Part shown: positions 1 through 5,874 of the stretch, piece by piece | How the letters are laid out: the number at the start of each line of letters is the position of its first letter | How positions within the stretch are numbered: the stretch's first letter is position 1 | Assembly (NCBI GenBank): GCA_042088665.1 | Contig: JBELMB010000247.1 | Span: 1-7,320 of the forward strand | Length of the DNA: 7,320 nucleotides | From: JBELMB01 sp042088665 | GTDB taxonomy: Bacteria; Pseudomonadota; Alphaproteobacteria; Rhodobacterales; Rhodobacteraceae | Reading direction: 5' to 3' | Translations under genes and position numbers: made by a program | The notes under the pieces: generated by a model | The model's input: only the letters and a program-made list of their open reading frames with translations | Databases searched by the model: none | Told to the model about the DNA's origin: nothing

Positions 1-617
1 ACCAACTGCATCCTTCCGCCGAGAAGGTGGGCGCGGTGAACACGGTGGTTTTCGAAGAGGGGATGCGCATCGGGCGCAACACCGACGCCACCGGCTTTGC
101 CCGCGGGCTCAAGGAGGGTCTGCCCGACGTGCCCTTGCAGCGGGTGTTGCTGCTGGGCGCGGGCGGCGCAGGGGGCGCGGTGGCGCATGCGCTGCTGGAC
201 ATGGGCGTGCAGGTGCTGCTGGTTCATGATCTGCAAGACGCCGCGGCCCGCCGTCTCGTGTCGGCACTGGACGCACGGCAGAGCGGCGCAGAGGTGCGCC
301 GGGTTCGCGATCCGGAAAACGCGGTCAAGGGCGTTCAGGGCGTGGTCAACGCGACCCCCGTGGGCATGGCCAAACTGCCCGGCGTGCCCATGTCCCCCGC
401 TGCGCTCTCGCCAGCGCAATGGGTGGTCGACATCATCTATTTCCCGCTCGAAACCGCCTTTCTGCGCGACGCCCGTGCCTTGGGGTGCGCGGGGATCAAC
501 GGCGCCGGGATGTCGATCTTTCAGGCGGCGAGCGCGTTCAGCGCCTTTGCCTCGGCGGTCGTCCGCCCCAGTTGGCTGCGCGAGGCCTTCGAGGCTTTTG
601 ACGCTTCGCCGGACTGA
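1..617 (+). CDS. aroE: Shikimate/quinate dehydrogenase, AroE family (3' part; start lies upstream of window)
   Basis: The reading frame is open from base 3 to the TGA at 615-617, giving the last 204 residues of a protein that is normally about 270-290 residues, so most of the N-terminal substrate domain is outside the window. Visible AroE signatures, numbered from the first complete codon, are VGAVNTV (9-15), NTDATGF (26-32, with the conserved catalytic-site Asp), the Rossmann loop GAGGAGGA (52-59), NATPVGM, and the C-terminal NGAGMSIFQAASAF helix. Family members reduce 3-dehydroshikimate or oxidise shikimate/quinate with NAD(P). At the end of the second Rossmann strand the sequence is VHDLQ (Asp at 76) instead of the N/S-R-T typical of NADP-linked biosynthetic AroE, which points to NAD use and a catabolic quinate/shikimate dehydrogenase (inference). 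The gene converges with dld and is probably unrelated to the lactate unit. Family is secure; substrate is not. Confidence 0.88.
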   Translation, partial: QLHPSAEKVGAVNTVVFEEGMRIGRNTDATGFARGLKEGLPDVPLQRVLLLGAGGAGGAVAHALLDMGVQVLLVHDLQDAAARRLVSALDARQSGAEVRRVRDPENAVKGVQGVVNATPVGMAKLPGVPMSPAALSPAQWVVDIIYFPLETAFLRDARALGCAGINGAGMSIFQAASAFSAFASAVVRPSWLREAFEAFDASPD

Positions 618-629
618 CAGCGGATCCGG

Positions 630-650
630 GGGGCGCAAAGCCGGTGCCCC
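630..650 (+). terminator. Weak hairpin between the convergent aroE and dld genes
   Basis: Arms GGGGCGC (630-636) and GTGCCCC (644-650) pair over 7 bp with one G-T wobble around a 7-base loop, 12 bases after the aroE-family stop codon. What follows (TGAGTTCCTT) is only mildly T-rich, so an intrinsic terminator is possible but not clear. On the minus strand the stem has one mismatch, so it could also mark the end of the dld transcript. Confidence 0.35.
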
Positions 651-666
651 TGAGTTCCTTGACAAG

Positions 667-2382
667 CTATTCCGCCGCGGTCTTGCCAGAGGCGCAGCCG
701 CATTGGCCATAATGCCTGTCGCGTGAGGTCTTGCCGATCCCGGGGTTGAAGGCATTCGTGGGATCAAGTTCCTGATAGTGGTCAACCAACGCCGGTTTGG
801 CCGCATAGAGATGACCGACGTTGTGTTCCGCCGGGTATTCAGCACCGCGGGTGTCCAGCAAGGCCAGCATCTTTTCCTTCAGCGCCTTCACGTCGGCGCC
901 TTTGCGCACGAGGTAATCCTGATGGAAGACGTGGCACAGGAAATGCCCGTAGTAGAGCCTGCCGACGAGGTCTTTGGTGATCTCTGCGGGCAGGTCTTCC
1001 ATCCAGTTGCGGTCATTGCGCCTGAGCGCGATGTCCAATGCGATCACATCCTCGATCTGGCCGGGCTGAACCGCGGCCATCCGGATCGCGGCCCCGGCGG
1101 CCGCAAAACGGTGCAGCATCGCCTTGCTGGTCTCGGCGGGGGTGCAGGCAAACCAGCCGTCCGCGCCGACGGTCCCGGTCAGGATCTCTTCGCATTGCGC
1201 CGCCGTCGGGCCGGAGACCTTGAGGATCAGATGATGCTCGAACCGGGCACGAAACTGCAGCATCCGTTTCGGCAGCGCTTCGGGCACGAGGCGTGACAGC
1301 CCTTGCATCACGCGGTCCACGAGGTTCACGGGCAGGAAAGACAGCTTGTTCAACCGCGCGTCCAGCGCGCCCTTCACGGCAAAGAACAGCGGCAGACGGT
1401 CGGTGCCGAACCAATGGATCATCAAGAGCGTATCCTTGCCAAAGCGCTGCGCGATGTCGAAACATTCTGCATGCAGATACTCGCCGCTGACAGGCAGTTC
1501 GGGCAGTTCGCTCAACAGCCGCCGTCGCAGATCGGTCAGGTCGCCGGTGTCATTGGTGCCGATGTAGTAGACCTTTTCGCCGGTCTCGATGGGAAAGGTA
1601 TCCAGCCGCACCGCAAAGACCGCCAGCTTGCCCGCGCAGCCAGAAGCCTCGTAGAGACCGGAGGGATCGGCGTTGTAGCGCGCGGGGCTGTCGGCCTCGA
1701 TGTCTGCGACCTTTTCCGCGTAACCGTCCTGCGAGGCGCGGCCCGCGTCGTGATGCACCGCCTCGGCGGGGATCTCGCCCGCATCGAGCCGGGTCAGGAT
1801 CTCCTCGGGTGTCTTGCCCAGATCGATCCCGAGGTGGTTCACCAGTTCCAGCCGACCGTCGCCGGTGATCTGCGCAAAGAGCGACAGTTCGGTATAGGCC
1901 GGCCCGCGCCGCACCAGACTGCCGCCGGAGTTGTTGCAGACCCCGCCCATGATCGACGCGCCGATGCAGGACGATCCGATCACCGAATGCGGCTGGCGGC
2001 CCAGCGGTTTGAGCCGTTTTTCCAGATTGAACAGCGTGCCACCGGGCAGGCTGAGGCATTGGCGGCCCTGATCCAGCAAGTGAACCTTGTCCATGCGCAG
2101 GGTCGACAGGATCACCACGTCGCGGTCGTAGTGCCCCTTGGGGGTCGACCCTTCGGTCAGGCCGGTGTTGGCGGCTTGCAGGATCAGGATCTTGTCGGCG
2201 GCGACGCAGGCCTGCAAGACCTGCCACATCTCCACCAGGGTGCCGGGGGTGACGACCGCGATGGCCTCGCCTTCGCCAGAGCGAAAGCCCTTTCGGTAGC
2301 GTTCGGTCCGGGCCGGATCGGTCAACACATGGCGCGGCCCGACGATGGTCTTGAGGCGGTCGATGAGATCGGAATTGGTCAT
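667..2382 (-). CDS. dld: Quinone-dependent D-lactate dehydrogenase (Dld, FAD flavoprotein)
   Basis: Dld oxidises D-lactate to pyruvate and passes the electrons to the membrane quinone pool; it is a peripheral protein on the inner face of the cytoplasmic membrane. From the ATG at 2382 the product is 571 residues, the same length as E. coli Dld as I remember it. Landmarks are the FAD-binding loop QAANTGLTEGSTP (69-81), the block SSCIGASIMGGVCNNSGGS (137-155), ARYNADPSGLYEASGCAGKLAVFAVRLDTF (from 234), LHRFAAAGAAIR (423-434), LYYGHF (476-481) and the C-terminal PTNAFNPGIGKTS (541-553), all closely matching the family. The frame stays open to 2418, but GGAGGG at 2387-2392 sits just before ATG 2382 and the longer start would lie inside the permease gene. 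The permease stop is 11 bases upstream, so the two are probably translated from one message. The short tail after GKTS contains a Cys-Gly-Cys, absent from E. coli Dld. Confidence 0.95.
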   Translation of the reverse strand: MTNSDLIDRLKTIVGPRHVLTDPARTERYRKGFRSGEGEAIAVVTPGTLVEMWQVLQACVAADKILILQAANTGLTEGSTPKGHYDRDVVILSTLRMDKVHLLDQGRQCLSLPGGTLFNLEKRLKPLGRQPHSVIGSSCIGASIMGGVCNNSGGSLVRRGPAYTELSLFAQITGDGRLELVNHLGIDLGKTPEEILTRLDAGEIPAEAVHHDAGRASQDGYAEKVADIEADSPARYNADPSGLYEASGCAGKLAVFAVRLDTFPIETGEKVYYIGTNDTGDLTDLRRRLLSELPELPVSGEYLHAECFDIAQRFGKDTLLMIHWFGTDRLPLFFAVKGALDARLNKLSFLPVNLVDRVMQGLSRLVPEALPKRMLQFRARFEHHLILKVSGPTAAQCEEILTGTVGADGWFACTPAETSKAMLHRFAAAGAAIRMAAVQPGQIEDVIALDIALRRNDRNWMEDLPAEITKDLVGRLYYGHFLCHVFHQDYLVRKGADVKALKEKMLALLDTRGAEYPAEHNVGHLYAAKPALVDHYQELDPTNAFNPGIGKTSRDRHYGQCGCASGKTAAE

Positions 2383-2386
2383 GCCG

Positions 2387-2392
2387 CCCTCC
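2387..2392 (-). promoter_or_regulatory. Shine-Dalgarno that fixes the dld start
   Basis: Read on the minus strand this is GGAGGG, four bases before ATG 2382 and inside the 11-base gap after the permease stop codon. It decides for 2382 over the in-frame upstream start at 2418. Confidence 0.75.
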
Positions 2393-2393
2393 G

Positions 2394-4460
2394 TCAATAG
2401 GCCACGGACGGCAGCCATGTGGTCAACGCCGGCCAGGCAAAGACAATCGCCAGCCCCATGAGTTGCAGCAGCACGAAGGGGATGATGCCCTTGTAGATAT
2501 CGCCCAGCTTGATGCCCTTTGGCGCGACGCCCTTGAGGTAAAAGAGCGAAAAGCCCACTGGCGGCGTCAGGAACGAGGTTTGCAGCGTCACCGCCACGAG
2601 GATCACGAACCAGACCAGCGCAGGTTCATCGATTGCGCCAAAGCCGGGGATGTCCAGACCGAGCCCGTTGATGATCGGGCGCATCAAGGGCAGCACGATC
2701 AGCGTGATCTCGATCCAGTCGAGCACAAAGCCCAGAAGGAACACGATCCCGAGGATGAAGAACACCGTGCCGTTGGGGCCAAGCCCGGTCGAGGCGACCA
2801 TGTGTTCGATCAACTCGTCGCCACCCAGTTCGCGCAGCACAAAGGAAAAGACCGTCGCGCCGAGGAAGATCGCAAAGATATAGGCGGTGGTGTTGAAGGT
2901 TGCCTTGAGCACGTTCCATGTCTTGGCCAGCGTCAGCTTGCGGTAGCCAATGGCCAGCAGCGTGGCACCGATTGCGCCGATGCCGGAGGCCTCGGTCGGC
3001 GTGGTGATGCCCGCAAAGATCGACCCCAGCACAGCGAGGATCAGGCCCAGCGGCGGCAGAACGGCGATGGCCACGTCCTTGACAGCGGCCCAGTCGGGGG
3101 CTTTTGCGCCTTCGGGGACGGGGGCGGATTTCGGGCTCAGTTGGGCCACCACAAAGATGTACACGAGGTAGATCGCCCCCAGCAGCATCCCCGGAATGGC
3201 CGCGGCCATGAACAGATCGCCAACGGACAGCGCCATCTGGTCGGCCATGATCACCAGCATGATCGAGGGCGGGATCAGGATCCCGAGCGTGCCGGCAGAG
3301 GCAACGACCCCGGTGGCCAGCGTCTTGGAATACTTGTGCTGCATCATCGCGGGCAGCGACAGCACGCCCAGCAGCACCACCGATGCGCCCACGATCCCGG
3401 TCGAGGCGGCGAGGATGATCCCGATCAGCGTGACGGTCACGGCCAACCCGCCGCGCACCGTCCCGAACAACCGCGTCATCGCGGTCATCAGCCGTTCGGC
3501 CACGCCGCTTTCGTCCAGCATCAGCCCCATGAAGATGAACATCGGCAGCGCCACCAGCACCGCGTTCGACATCACCGCGTAAACCCGGTTCACCGTGGCC
3601 CCAAGCGTCAGATAGTCGAGGCCGGTAAACGTGTCTTCAAGCCCGGTCCATTCCATGTTGCCCATGTCGAACTGATAGGCCAGCCCGCAATAGATGATGC
3701 CGACACCGGCCAGCGTCCAGGCCACTGGAAAGCCGGTGAACAACAGCGCGATGAAGGACATGAACATCCAGATCACCAGCATCTCTTCGGTGGTCTCGAC
3801 CAGAAAGCTCAGCCCGTAGCCTACCGCACCGAAGGCGGCCAGCGCCACGAGGATGATGCCCAGCCCGCGGCCCTCGGCCTCGCCGGGGTTGTGAAACAGA
3901 ATGCCGTGCGCATCGTGGATCAACCGGGCCAGAGCGGCCACACCCAGCAGCACAAAGCTGATCGGAATGATCGCCTTGAAGGCCCAGCGGAAGGGCAGGC
4001 CGGTCGCCGAGGAGGATCGCTCGTTGACGCGGAAGCTTTCCCAGAAATAGTCCAGCCCCTGATCCACCATCAGGTAGATGAAGGGCGCCACCAGCACCGT
4101 CAGGCCGAGGATCTCGATGATCCGCTGCGCGCGGCGGCTGAGTTGCATGTGCAGAATGTCGACCCGCACGTGGCTGTCAGTGGTCAGCGCGTAGGACACG
4201 CCGATCATGGTCACCAGACCGTAGAGATGCCATTGCATCTCGTCGAGTTGCGGGAAATTCAGGTTGAAGGCGTAGCGCAGCACCACCTGCGTCACGATCG
4301 CGGCCATGAGCACGAGATTGGCCACCATCACCGTGTGGCCCACGGCCTTTACGCCCTTGTCGAGAGCCACGGCCACCGCCTGGGTGTCACGGTCGGGGTG
4401 TTCGGTCAGCGCTTCGTATGTCTCGGCGACATCGCCCTTGTATTGCGTCTCTGCGGTCAC
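2394..4460 (-). CDS. Fused TRAP transporter permease, DctQ-DctM (small plus large membrane subunits)
   Basis: This 688-residue protein joins the two TRAP membrane subunits. Residues 1-35 are a hydrophilic N-tail; about 38-185 is the DctQ part with four predicted membrane segments (roughly 42-64, 79-94, 113-133, 161-181) and the signature VVLRYAFN (59-66) followed by DE (73-74). A linker segment at about 199-221 leads into the DctM part (225-688) with ALPMFIFMG (304-312), GASVVLLG (358-365), LGILIPPSI (392-400), ITTPTEASGIGA (485-496) and FLTPPVGFSLFYLKGVAP (630-647). DctM carries the transport path and runs on Na+-coupled uptake with the periplasmic binding protein encoded just upstream. The start is GTG at 4460 with AGGAGGG seven bases before it. 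Substrate is not readable from the permease; the partner genes suggest lactate or a related short organic acid. Separate Q and M genes are common, and fused ones are known, as in SiaQM. Confidence 0.95.
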   Translation of the reverse strand: MTAETQYKGDVAETYEALTEHPDRDTQAVAVALDKGVKAVGHTVMVANLVLMAAIVTQVVLRYAFNLNFPQLDEMQWHLYGLVTMIGVSYALTTDSHVRVDILHMQLSRRAQRIIEILGLTVLVAPFIYLMVDQGLDYFWESFRVNERSSSATGLPFRWAFKAIIPISFVLLGVAALARLIHDAHGILFHNPGEAEGRGLGIILVALAAFGAVGYGLSFLVETTEEMLVIWMFMSFIALLFTGFPVAWTLAGVGIIYCGLAYQFDMGNMEWTGLEDTFTGLDYLTLGATVNRVYAVMSNAVLVALPMFIFMGLMLDESGVAERLMTAMTRLFGTVRGGLAVTVTLIGIILAASTGIVGASVVLLGVLSLPAMMQHKYSKTLATGVVASAGTLGILIPPSIMLVIMADQMALSVGDLFMAAAIPGMLLGAIYLVYIFVVAQLSPKSAPVPEGAKAPDWAAVKDVAIAVLPPLGLILAVLGSIFAGITTPTEASGIGAIGATLLAIGYRKLTLAKTWNVLKATFNTTAYIFAIFLGATVFSFVLRELGGDELIEHMVASTGLGPNGTVFFILGIVFLLGFVLDWIEITLIVLPLMRPIINGLGLDIPGFGAIDEPALVWFVILVAVTLQTSFLTPPVGFSLFYLKGVAPKGIKLGDIYKGIIPFVLLQLMGLAIVFAWPALTTWLPSVAY

Positions 4461-4467
4461 GGCGCAG

Positions 4468-4474
4468 CCCTCCT
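4468..4474 (-). promoter_or_regulatory. Shine-Dalgarno for the TRAP permease GTG start
   Basis: On the minus strand this reads AGGAGGG, seven bases before the GTG at 4460-4458. A nearby ATG at 4482 is out of frame, so the strong ribosome site supports the GTG start. Confidence 0.75.
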
Positions 4475-4495
4475 CTCTCCATGGGTGGTCTTTTG

Positions 4496-4509
4496 CGGGG
4501 TTCGCCCCG
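4496..4509 (-). other. Hairpin 3 of the SBP-permease gap
   Basis: A 5-bp G+C stem, CGGGG with CCCCG, closes a four-base loop (CGAA on the transcribed minus strand). It is nearest to the permease ribosome site. It is followed by AAAA on the minus strand, not a T run, so it does not look like a terminator. Confidence 0.45.
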
Positions 4510-4514
4510 GCTGG

Positions 4515-4542
4515 GGTCCCGCGCCGCTTGCCGCGCAGGACC
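4515..4542 (-). other. Hairpin 2 of the SBP-permease gap
   Basis: On the minus strand, arms GGTCCTGCGC and GCGCGGGACC pair along all 10 positions (one G-U wobble) around an 8-base loop. No T run follows. Together with the hairpins at 4556-4583 and 4496-4509 it fills the untranslated gap between the binding-protein and permease genes. Confidence 0.6.
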
Positions 4543-4555
4543 AGACTGACAGGGT

Positions 4556-4583
4556 CCGGGCGGACCAGTGATGGCCCGCCCGG
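4556..4583 (-). other. Hairpin 1 just after the SBP stop codon (mRNA-stabilising or attenuating stem-loop)
   Basis: On the minus strand, arms CCGGGCGGGCCA and TGGTCCGCCCGG pair over 12 bp (one G-U wobble) around the loop TCAC, beginning 13 bases after the binding-protein stop. It lacks a T run, so it is not a standard terminator. In binding-protein operons such stems commonly protect the 3' end of the binding-protein message so that it is made in excess over the permease; that role is inferred here. Confidence 0.65.
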
Positions 4584-4596
4584 AGCAGTGGTCAGT

Positions 4597-5649
4597 TCAG
4601 TTCACGCGCGGCAGAAAGGCGTTTGCTTCCCAAAGGTCATAGCCTGCGCGGAAGGTGGACATGTTCTCGTAGACCTCAGCAAAGAAGGGATCGTTGGCGA
4701 TCTCTTCGGCGGCCACGTCGTCCCAGGTTTCCTTGAACACGGCCAGCATCTCGGGCGACCACTGGCGGATCTGCACGCCGTTGTCGGCGACGTTCTTTTG
4801 CAGGGCGTCGAACTGGCTGGCCTCTCCTTCGGCAAAGCTGTCAGCCAGCGAGGCCTTGCACGCCTGGGTCAGGATGGCCTGATGCTGTTCGGAGGCCTCG
4901 TTCCAGACGTCCTTGTTGATCAGCAGCTCGAACACGGTGGCCTGCTGGTGCCAGCCGGGGAAGTAGTTGTACTTTACCACCTTGTGAAAGCCCAACCGCT
5001 GGTCAATCGCAGGCATCGAGAACTCCGTCGCGTCAATCGCGCCCTTTTCCAGTGCCGGAAAGATCTCGCCGCCGGGCAGCAGCGATGTGGCGACGCCCAG
5101 CTTTTGCATGACCTTGCCGCCCAGTCCGAAGAAGCGCATCTTGAGCCCCTTCAGGTCCTCGGGGGAGTTGATCTCCTTGGCGAACCAGCCGGAGGTTTCC
5201 GGCGCGATGACGGCGCAGGGCAGGACATGTACGTTGTAGCCCGCCTCGTCGTACATCCGCTGGTACAGGGTCAGGCCGTCGCCATAGAACATCCACGCCA
5301 TGTATTCGCCGGCCTCGGGGCCAAATGGCACGGCGGAGAACAGCGGTGCGGCGGGGATCTTGCCAGCCCAGTAACCTGCGGTGGTGTAGCCGGAGTTGAT
5401 CTTGCCCGCCGAGACGGCATCGAGGATCTCGAAGGCAGGCACCAGTTTGCCGGGTTCATAGACCTTCATCCGCAGGGTGCCGCCGGACATGATCTCGACG
5501 GTTTCCGCCACCCGCGGGATCGGCGTGCCAAGGCCCGGCAGCGCGGTGGAAAAGGCGACGGGCGTCTTCAAGAGCAGCTTGTCCTTGGCCACGGCGGGGG
5601 CCGCAACGAGGGCAGCGGCGACGGCGATGCTGGTGAGAAGTGATTTCAT
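4597..5649 (-). CDS. TRAP transporter substrate-binding protein, DctP family (TakP/2-oxoacid-lactate type)
   Basis: The 350-residue product has a clear Sec signal peptide: MKSLL, a hydrophobic core to residue 18, and the cleavage motif AVA before Lys22. The mature protein would bind an organic acid in the periplasm and hand it to the fused permease encoded next. Family features are GWFAKEINSPEDLKGLKMR (154-172) with Arg172, the carboxylate-gripping arginine of DctP proteins, the GAIDATEF segment with Glu209, and NYFPGWHQQATVFELLIN (228-245), which is characteristic of the TakP/TTHA0766 branch that binds 2-oxo acids or lactate with a metal ion. Compared with TakP as I recall it, the metal-side Gln is Glu151 and the Trp after the Glu is Phe210, so metal or substrate preference may differ. 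The ATG at 5649 has GGAGG five bases upstream. Co-transcription with dld makes D-lactate the leading candidate, but this is inference. Confidence 0.92.
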   Translation of the reverse strand: MKSLLTSIAVAAALVAAPAVAKDKLLLKTPVAFSTALPGLGTPIPRVAETVEIMSGGTLRMKVYEPGKLVPAFEILDAVSAGKINSGYTTAGYWAGKIPAAPLFSAVPFGPEAGEYMAWMFYGDGLTLYQRMYDEAGYNVHVLPCAVIAPETSGWFAKEINSPEDLKGLKMRFFGLGGKVMQKLGVATSLLPGGEIFPALEKGAIDATEFSMPAIDQRLGFHKVVKYNYFPGWHQQATVFELLINKDVWNEASEQHQAILTQACKASLADSFAEGEASQFDALQKNVADNGVQIRQWSPEMLAVFKETWDDVAAEEIANDPFFAEVYENMSTFRAGYDLWEANAFLPRVN

Positions 5650-5654
5650 GTGAT

Positions 5655-5659
5655 CCTCC
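5655..5659 (-). promoter_or_regulatory. Shine-Dalgarno for the TRAP binding-protein gene
   Basis: GGAGG on the minus strand, five bases before ATG 5649; it supports the start that gives a complete signal peptide. Confidence 0.75.
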
Positions 5660-5664
5660 AGAGT

Positions 5665-5686
5665 GGTCCGGGGCTCCTCCCGGGCC
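5665..5686 (-). other. Leader hairpin with an AGGAG loop upstream of the SBP ribosome site
   Basis: On the minus strand, arms GGCCCGGG and CCCCGGACC-side bases pair as an 8-bp stem with one mismatch (core CCGGG/CCCGG) around the loop AGGAGC. It sits in the probable 5' leader of the binding-protein message, immediately before the true GGAGG ribosome site. It could stabilise the leader or offer a ribosome standby site; no function is shown by the sequence alone. Confidence 0.35.
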
Positions 5687-5696
5687 TGAAATTTGG

Positions 5697-5719
5697 AGAG
5701 GTAAAAAACAATTACCTCT
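5697..5719. promoter_or_regulatory. 23-bp inverted repeat, candidate operator for the GntR regulator
   Basis: Perfect 8-bp arms AGAGGTAA (5697-5704) and TTACCTCT (5712-5719) flank a 7-base A-rich centre. It lies 48 bases before the binding-protein ATG, where it would cover the -10 region of the proposed transporter promoter. A related GAGGTA...ACC element lies at the regulator's own promoter (5836-5854). Symmetry and position suggest the operator of the neighbouring GntR protein, although the spacing is wider than the GGT-N3-ACC core seen in many FadR-subfamily sites. Confidence 0.55.
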
Positions 5720-5737
5720 TGGTGCGTCCTGTGTCTC
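5709..5737 (-). promoter_or_regulatory. Tentative sigma70-type promoter for the TRAP-dld unit
   Basis: On the minus strand a -35-like GAGACA (5737-5732) is separated by 17 bases from a weak -10-like TAATTG (5714-5709), giving a start near 5702. The -10 match is poor, as expected of an activator-dependent promoter. With this start the FNR-type palindrome is centred near -62, the usual class I activator position, and the 23-bp inverted repeat covers the -10. The fit is suggestive only. Confidence 0.28.
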
Positions 5738-5756
5738 TGGTTCCTGATCGGGAGAC

Positions 5757-5772
5757 TTTGATCTAGATCAAA
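5757..5772. promoter_or_regulatory. FNR/CRP-family binding site (perfect FNR/FnrL box)
   Basis: TTTGATCTAGATCAAA is a perfect 16-bp palindrome and contains TTGAT-N4-ATCAA, the exact FNR consensus, at 5758-5771. In Rhodobacterales this box is read by FnrL and by related Crp/Fnr proteins (Dnr/NnrR types share similar half-sites). It is roughly midway between the divergent genes, 115 bases from the binding-protein ATG and 110 from the regulator ATG. Its position relative to the regulator's TATAAT box (centre about -87) fits activation poorly, so the transporter operon is the more likely target. Confidence 0.75.
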
Positions 5773-5815
5773 TAGCCATTAAGCATTTGTGAGGTGGGCA
5801 TTAATTCTTTGGTGC

Positions 5816-5845
5816 TGGACTACGAGGGCTTTTCGGAGGTATAAT
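5816..5845 (+). promoter_or_regulatory. Promoter of the GntR regulator gene
   Basis: A perfect TATAAT lies at 5840-5845 in an A+T-rich patch, with a weak -35 (TGGACT, 5816-5821) 18 bases upstream. The start would be near 5852, leaving a leader of about 23 bases before ATG 5875. The GGT-N11-ACC element at 5838-5854 overlaps the -10, so self-repression is plausible. Confidence 0.55.
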
Positions 5846-5854
5846 TTTTTGACC
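5836..5854. promoter_or_regulatory. Second candidate operator overlapping the regulator's -10 box
   Basis: GAGGTA (5836-5841) and ACC (5852-5854) have the same spacing, GGT-N11-ACC, as the 23-bp inverted repeat at 5697-5719, again around an A/T-rich centre. The left half matches that repeat closely (GAGGTA); the right half keeps only ACC. Its overlap with TATAAT suggests autoregulation by the GntR protein. Confidence 0.4.
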
Positions 5855-5874
5855 GAAACTCAGGGGTATTGGGT

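Noticed and set aside
97..726. 209-codon plus-strand frame overlapping the aroE-family gene
   Set aside because: Cys/Arg/Pro-rich out-of-frame translation; the aroE frame has clear family motifs.
1303..2400. 365-codon plus-strand frame opposite dld
   Set aside because: Antisense shadow of a confidently identified Dld gene with no independent support.
2383..2418. Longer N-terminus for Dld (12 more codons)
   Set aside because: It would overlap the permease gene, whereas ATG 2382 has a good ribosome site and yields the family length of 571 residues.
2463..4571. Very long open frame on the plus strand opposite the TRAP permease
   Set aside because: The translation is rich in His, Gln, Arg and Asp with no domain or membrane pattern, as expected from the antisense of a GC-biased gene; the minus-strand frame is an unmistakable TRAP permease.
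4306..5643. 445-codon plus-strand frame opposite the TRAP binding protein
   Set aside because: It spans the intergenic gap and the antisense of the binding-protein gene, has no ribosome site at its start, and encodes no recognisable protein.
5733..5756. GTCTC...GAGAC inverted repeat directly beside the FNR box
   Set aside because: Only 5-bp arms with an unpaired 14-base centre; too weak to call a separate operator.
5869..5874. TTG start for the GntR gene two codons upstream
   Set aside because: The AGGGG ribosome site would be only two bases from the TTG but is eight bases from ATG 5875.
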